Below, piece by piece: positions 22,152 to 26,183 of a stretch of DNA of 26,183 nucleotides; the stretch's first letter is position 1; each line of letters starts with the position of its first letter. The position numbers and the translations under genes were made by a program. Source of the DNA: Clostridia bacterium (GTDB lineage: Bacteria > Bacillota_A > Clostridia > Oscillospirales > CAG-272); NCBI GenBank assembly GCA_017500625.1, contig JAFVYX010000124.1:1-26183 (forward strand), read 5' to 3'. The notes under the pieces are model-generated. The model had not been told where the DNA came from. It saw nothing but the letters and a program-made list of their open reading frames with translations, and did no database searches.

Positions 22152-24284
22152 ATGCTCCCTATCATCGATCCCCGCCTCACCCCCGAGCGCCTCAATTTCC
22201 CGACCAAATGGCAGGCGGTCATTTTCCGCAATTACCGCATGGTGCCCGATGCTCGCATTGCCGCCGTCCTCGGCTGTACCGAGGCGGACGTGGCAAGGGA
22301 GGCGGCGCGCCTTGGCCTGCGCGTGGGGGAGGCCAACCCCGATTGGCTGACGCGCGGCTTTGTCACCGTCATTCGCAGCAACTGGTACCTGCTCCCCTAC
22401 GAGCAGCTCGTCACGCTCCTTGATTGCACCGAGGAGCGGCTCGAGTTCATTCTCAAGAACGAGGACTTCCTTGACGTGAAGCTGGGCTGTGCCAAGCCCG
22501 CCTGCGAAACGGTGGTCTATTCCCCCCTGACCGAGGCCGAGAGGGCCGCCACCGAGGCGATCGCCGCGACCGTGCGCCCCCTCGACGCCTCGGAGCGCCG
22601 TATGTTCGACATCTACCGCGATACGCGGGATACCGAGGGCGCGTGCCGCACCTCCGCCGCGGGGGGGCGGCGCATGCTCCACCCCTACCTCACCCCCTGC
22701 GCCGATCCCTTTATGACCGACACGCGCACGCATCTGCCCGATGCGCTCCTTGACGATTACGCACGCGTGGGCATCAATACCCTCCTCATTCACGGCGTGC
22801 TTTCCACGCTCTCCCCCTTTCCCTACGATCCCGAGGTCAGTCGTGACTATCGTATCCGCCGCCAAAACCTTGCGGACCTTATCGAGCGCGCGGGGAGGCG
22901 CGGCATCGGCATTGCGCTCTACCTGAACGAGCCGAGAACCCTGCATAAGGACGCCTTTCTCCGCTACGGTCACCCCGAGATCGCCGGCACCACCACCGAC
23001 ACCGAGGTGCATCTCTGCCTGCGCGTTAAGGAGAATTACGATTGGTTCTACGGCGCGATCCGCGATCTTTTCACCGAGCTACCGGACATCGCCGCCGTGT
23101 ACTCCACCACAATGAGCGAGAACCGCACGCACTGCCATTCGCACGGCAAGGTCAACTGCCCGCGCTGTGCGCATCTTCCCGCGTGGAGCGGCGCCGTGCT
23201 TATCAACAACACCATTCACAAGGCAATCCGCGATGCGGGCAGCCGCGCCGACGTGTTGAACACCACCTGGCAATGGACCGACGAGATGATCACCGAGGGC
23301 TTTCCTCACCTGCACCCCGAGATCCTTGTCAGCGCCGTCAGCGAGTGGGGCGTCCCCACGAGTGCGGGCGGGATCCCCGGCACGGTGGTGGATTACTCGA
23401 TCGCCAACCCCGGCCCCGGGCCGCTGGCGAGGCACGTTTTCAAGACCGCACGGGAGAACGGCCTTGGCACCAACGCCAAGGTGCAAATGTCCTGCTCCTG
23501 GGAGCTGGCGGCGCTTCCCTATCTGCCGCTTTTTGACCTTGAACTTCGGCACATAGCGGAGGTCAGGCGCGAGGGCGTGCGCGATTTCACCCTCACCTGG
23601 ACGCTCGGAAGCTACCCCTCGATCACCTTTGACATGGTGGCCGATTACCTGAAAAAGGGGGAGGACTTCTCTCTGGACGCCTGGTACGAGAAGCACTTCG
23701 GCAAGGACGCCGAGGACGTCCACGAGGCGGTCAGGCACTTCTGCCGCGGGTATCGGGAATACCCGTTCAGCTGCAAGGTCGCGTATCGCTCGGCCAAAAA
23801 CCTCGGCGTGTCCAACCTTTGGTCGCTCACTCCGAACAGCAACATCTCCTGCATGGTCGGCCGCACCTTTGACGACATCGAGAATTACGCCCACCCCTAC
23901 CCGCCCGAGGTCTTTATCGGACAATTTGAGAAGCTGCTCGGGGAGTGGGAGCTTGGCTGCCGGTGCCTCCGCGAGGTAAAGGGCAACGCCATTGCCGAGG
24001 AACTGCTGACGTTTGCCGAGGTCGCCGCCAACCACTTCCGCGCCGAGATCCTGCACGCAAGGTACGTCCTGGCCAAGCGCGCCCTCCCCGAGAGCCGCGA
24101 CACGATGCGCGCGATCCTCGATGAGGAGCGGACGCTCTGCCACCAGCTTCTCACCCTGATGCCGCTCTCTCCCATGATCGGCTACGAGACCTCCAACCAC
24201 TACTTCTATACCGAGCGTGACGTCATTGAAAAGCTCATTCAGCTCCCGGGCCTGGAAGCCGAGCTTGACGCGATGTGCCCGTAA
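22152..24284 (+). CDS. Large TIM-barrel glycoside-hydrolase-like protein with a Cys/His cluster
   Basis: The protein has 710 residues. Residues 1-130 include helix-turn-helix-like segments (ARIAAVLGCTEADVAREAARLG and LVTLLDCTEERLEFIL). From about 170 the sequence reads as a (beta/alpha)8 barrel related to glycoside hydrolase 20-like or other clan enzymes (GINTLLIHGVLSTLS; GIGIALYLNEP; YSTTMSENRTHCHSH). A Cys/His cluster (Cys328, His329, His331, Cys336, Cys339) looks like a bound metal site. The C-terminal part is helical. The ATG at 22152 follows a perfect AGGAGG; the open frame before it overlaps the promoter. There is no signal peptide, so it probably acts on imported oligosaccharides. It is alone in its transcription unit. 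The exact family and catalytic residues are not assigned. Confidence 0.75.
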   Translation: MLPIIDPRLTPERLNFPTKWQAVIFRNYRMVPDARIAAVLGCTEADVAREAARLGLRVGEANPDWLTRGFVTVIRSNWYLLPYEQLVTLLDCTEERLEFILKNEDFLDVKLGCAKPACETVVYSPLTEAERAATEAIAATVRPLDASERRMFDIYRDTRDTEGACRTSAAGGRRMLHPYLTPCADPFMTDTRTHLPDALLDDYARVGINTLLIHGVLSTLSPFPYDPEVSRDYRIRRQNLADLIERAGRRGIGIALYLNEPRTLHKDAFLRYGHPEIAGTTTDTEVHLCLRVKENYDWFYGAIRDLFTELPDIAAVYSTTMSENRTHCHSHGKVNCPRCAHLPAWSGAVLINNTIHKAIRDAGSRADVLNTTWQWTDEMITEGFPHLHPEILVSAVSEWGVPTSAGGIPGTVVDYSIANPGPGPLARHVFKTARENGLGTNAKVQMSCSWELAALPYLPLFDLELRHIAEVRREGVRDFTLTWTLGSYPSITFDMVADYLKKGEDFSLDAWYEKHFGKDAEDVHEAVRHFCRGYREYPFSCKVAYRSAKNLGVSNLWSLTPNSNISCMVGRTFDDIENYAHPYPPEVFIGQFEKLLGEWELGCRCLREVKGNAIAEELLTFAEVAANHFRAEILHARYVLAKRALPESRDTMRAILDEERTLCHQLLTLMPLSPMIGYETSNHYFYTERDVIEKLIQLPGLEAELDAMCP

Positions 24285-24292
24285 TGCCAAAT

Positions 24293-24328
24293 AAAAAAGA
24301 GCAAGCACGGCGGTGCTTGCTCTTTTTT
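24293..24328. terminator. Bidirectional terminator between convergent genes
   Basis: AAAAAAGAGCAAGCAC pairs with GTGCTTGCTCTTTTTT around GGCG. It lies 8 bases after the plus-strand TAA and 24 bases beyond the end of the minus-strand acyltransferase gene, with A/T tracts on both sides. Confidence 0.92.
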
Positions 24329-24352
24329 ATTTTCTGTTTTGACAAGTATTTT

Positions 24353-25408
24353 TTACATCTTCTCTCCAATAAGGGGGCGCGTATAGCGGAATTTGAGAAG
24401 AACCGCCGCAAGCGCCCAGGAGACGGCAAGCGCGCCCACCGTCACGATCGGCACCTGGAGATAGGGACTCATCGTGCCGTTGAGGAGCGTCACAAGGACG
24501 TAAACGATCTGCTGGTGGAAGAGATAGATCGGCATGCTGCACCGCGAGAGATGCCAAAAAGCGGGGCGCTCCCACCGCACAAGGAACGAGAGGCGGCGGA
24601 GCGAAAGGTAGGCCATCAGGGCGCCGCCCGTGGTGACGGCGAGCCGCAGGGCCTGCATCAGAAGGGGCGCGGCCGCGCTGTGGAACGTGAGCGTGGAGAG
24701 GTGCTGCCAAAGGGCAAAGAGGCCGACGTGCAGAAGGACGGGAACGGCCGCGGGAACGCGATGCAAAAGACGCACGGGGGCGGCCTTGCGGTACTGTCTC
24801 AGCACAAAGCCGAGGAAAAACACGGGAAGATAAGCGAGCGCGTTTCTAAGACCGTAATAGGAGAGGAAGCGCCACGGCAGATAGAGCGAGGCCGCATAGG
24901 ACGAGAGCGCCACCAGAGCGCCGAGGAGCGTGTGCTTGCGGAAAAACTCGGCCAGGGGGTAGAAGATGGCGAACACCCCGAAAAGCATCAAAAGGAACCA
25001 GAGCTGGCTGGCCGACTTGCCAAGCAGATACTTGTCAACAAGCTCGCTTGTGGGGCAACGGAAGAAATACCAATGAATGGGCGCCACCCACAGGGCCGCC
25101 ACCACGGCATAGGGGAGAAGCAAGCGCTTGGCCTTAACGGCGAGAAAGCCGAGGTAGGTGGGGTACTTGCTGCGTTCAAAGCGCCCGTGGTAAAAGAGGT
25201 AGCCCGAGACAAGGGCAAAGCCGTAAATGTGAAAGGTGTTGAGCCAGCGGGCAAGGTAGGTAAGCGGAACGCTGACCTCGGCGGGATCGCGCGTGAACCA
25301 GGTGCCACTGAAATAGAGGATCGAGTGATAAAAGAGGACAAGGAGCATCAGGCAGGTCTTGGAAAAGGTACAAGCCGAAAGCTCACGGTCGGGGGTCTTG
25401 ACGTCCAC
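24353..25408 (-). CDS. Acyltransferase-3-family integral membrane protein
   Basis: The 351-residue protein has about ten hydrophobic segments from near residue 12 onward. It starts with FSKTCLMLLVLFYHS (the early His of the family sits in the first membrane helix), then WLNTFHIYGFALVSGYLFY, a loop with FERSKYPTYLGFLAVKAKRLLLPY, SQLWFLLMLFG and a late IYLFHQQIVY. The family (PF01757-type) transfers acyl groups to sugars, cell-wall or exopolysaccharide components at the membrane. Start choice: a TATAAT box (25439-25434) overlaps the upstream ATG at 25435, so that ATG cannot be on the transcript. The GTG at 25408 has AGGGAGAG just before it and is chosen. The gene is transcribed alone. Confidence 0.88.
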   Translation of the reverse strand: MDVKTPDRELSACTFSKTCLMLLVLFYHSILYFSGTWFTRDPAEVSVPLTYLARWLNTFHIYGFALVSGYLFYHGRFERSKYPTYLGFLAVKAKRLLLPYAVVAALWVAPIHWYFFRCPTSELVDKYLLGKSASQLWFLLMLFGVFAIFYPLAEFFRKHTLLGALVALSSYAASLYLPWRFLSYYGLRNALAYLPVFFLGFVLRQYRKAAPVRLLHRVPAAVPVLLHVGLFALWQHLSTLTFHSAAAPLLMQALRLAVTTGGALMAYLSLRRLSFLVRWERPAFWHLSRCSMPIYLFHQQIVYVLVTLLNGTMSPYLQVPIVTVGALAVSWALAAVLLKFRYTRPLIGEKM

Positions 25409-25433
25409 GGCACTCTCCCTTCGTTTTTTCTTC

Positions 25434-25462
25434 ATTATAGCATAAGCCCGCGCGAAAGGCAA
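25434..25462 (-). promoter_or_regulatory. SigA-type promoter of the acyltransferase gene
   Basis: On the minus strand, TTGCCT (25462-25457), 17-base spacer, TATAAT (25439-25434). The start near 25427 leaves a leader of about 20 bases before the GTG at 25408. It overlaps an in-frame ATG and so decides the start. Confidence 0.8.
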
Positions 25463-25478
25463 GCGGTACCGAAACAGC

Positions 25479-25502
25479 AAAAGGGCCTGCCAAGGCAGGC
25501 CC
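25479..25502 (-). terminator. Terminator of the right-edge membrane protein gene
   Basis: On the minus strand, GGGCCTGCC (25502-25494) pairs with GGCAGGCCC (25491-25483) around a 2-base turn, followed by TTTT. It lies 5 bases after the TGA at 25510-25508. Confidence 0.82.
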
Positions 25503-25507
25503 CATCG

Positions 25508-26182
25508 TCACGGGGCGACGTTCATCATGCCGTCAAGCACCGCCGTGACCGAGCGTATATTTTCCTTCATGTTTTTGTAGAGCCAGCCCGAACGATCCCA
25601 GTCGGCGTCGTCCACGTAGGAGATGCCGATCGAGGGACAGTCGGGGTCATCTATGCGGATCACCAGACGCAGTCGGTGGCACTCCTCGTGCTCACGGGAG
25701 CCCTCGACCATATCAAAGAAGCTGCCCGCGGTCGGTGGCGCGCCGACGGCGCCCGTCACACGGCTCTCGCCGTTTTCAAAGACCTCGTAGCCGAGGAGCT
25801 CGGAAAACGCGTAGACGTCCGAGAGCGCTTCCCCCTCGCGGTAGCGGAACGCTCGGCTTCGGTCGTCAATGAGGAAGCAGGCCGAGGTGCGGCCGCTCGT
25901 CAGGACGAGAATGCTCCGCGTGGGGGAGAAGGGCGTCTCCGCCTCGCTTGCCCCGTCGGTGGGAGCGGTCTCGGTGGGGGTGGGAACGCTTCGCTCGTGC
26001 CGCAGGGCGCGCAGGACAAGGTCCTCGTCGGTCCTGCGAAGCGTGGCGAACAGCCCGAAGAAGGGGAGCAGCGTCACGCCGAGGGCCACGCCCCCCGCGA
26101 TCGCCAGCGCCGTGCCGCCGGGGGCCTCCGTACCGAGCCATAACGGCAGGCCGCCAAACAGTAGGGTAAACAGGACCGCGAG
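25508..26182 (-). CDS. Membrane-anchored protein of unknown function, 5'-truncated at the window edge
   Basis: The frame stays open to the right edge, so the N terminus lies outside; an internal GTG at 26089 is not needed as a start. The visible part (225 codons) begins with two hydrophobic segments, LAVLFTLLFGGLPLWLG and LAIAGGVALGVTLLPFFGLFATL, followed by a charged stretch (RRTDEDLVLRALRHERS), a Thr/Pro/Glu-rich linker, and a soluble domain of about 130 residues. The domain contains strand-rich parts (SILVLTSGRTSACFLIDD; HRLRLVIRIDDPDCPSIGIS). This looks like a membrane anchor with a cytoplasmic domain. I recognise no family. It is followed by its own terminator, and the acyltransferase gene has its own promoter. 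Confidence 0.7.
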   Translation of the reverse strand, partial: LAVLFTLLFGGLPLWLGTEAPGGTALAIAGGVALGVTLLPFFGLFATLRRTDEDLVLRALRHERSVPTPTETAPTDGASEAETPFSPTRSILVLTSGRTSACFLIDDRSRAFRYREGEALSDVYAFSELLGYEVFENGESRVTGAVGAPPTAGSFFDMVEGSREHEECHRLRLVIRIDDPDCPSIGISYVDDADWDRSGWLYKNMKENIRSVTAVLDGMMNVAP

Positions 26183-26183
26183 G

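Noticed and set aside
25409..25480. Longer acyltransferase start at 25480 or at the ATG at 25435
   Set aside because: The -10 box TATAAT overlaps the ATG at 25435 and its -35 box lies within the longer version, so neither start would be on the transcript.

Overview
The window looks like a chromosomal segment of a fairly GC-rich, Gram-positive-type bacterium, most likely an uncultured gut-type member of the Clostridia. The reasons are near-consensus SigA promoters with 17-base spacers, AGGAGG-type ribosome binding sites, compact U-tailed terminators, and a gene mix (Gfo/Idh/MocA oxidoreductases, sugar isomerase, SGNH esterase, DUF6273-like domain) that is common there. This placement is inference. 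No integrase, transposase, CRISPR array or rRNA is visible.

Left part (1-6682). A 5'-truncated DegT-family aminotransferase gene is followed by a terminator, a small palindromic element bounded by tRNA-3'-end-like sequence, and a tRNA-Leu(CAG) on the minus strand. Two plus-strand catabolic units follow. One has two Gfo/Idh/MocA dehydrogenases (1489-3582). The other has a TIM-barrel sugar isomerase, an AAC(3)-family acyltransferase and an amidohydrolase (3978-6647). Each unit has its own promoter and terminator.

Middle (6683-19147). A 500-base noncoding stretch carries nested repeats, including two 44-nt hairpin units whose stems covary. It abuts the 3' end of a seven-gene minus-strand operon of about 12 kb, transcribed from a strong promoter at 19119-19147. 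In transcription order the genes encode: a TIR protein with a DUF6273-like tail; a 710-aa unrecognised protein with a coiled coil; a ParA/MinD-like ATPase of the KGGxGR type; a 755-aa unrecognised protein; a GNAT acetyltransferase; a membrane protein with two Rossmann/RCK-like domains and a C-terminal RyR domain; and an HD-RyR-SLOG protein. TIR, SLOG and RyR domains belong to nucleotide-signalling conflict systems. I propose this operon as a candidate undescribed immune or stress-signalling system in which a TIR-made NAD-derived signal is read by SLOG and/or RyR domains. The biochemical role is inference.

Right part (19449-26182). A plus-strand unit encodes a neutral-ceramidase-like hydrolase whose frame is broken near its 3' end by a probable one-base loss in a C tract, coupled by an ATGA overlap to an SGNH/GDSL hydrolase. 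A separate plus-strand gene encodes a large TIM-barrel glycoside-hydrolase-like protein with a Cys/His cluster. On the minus strand are an acyltransferase-3 membrane protein and, running off the right edge, a membrane-anchored protein of unknown function.
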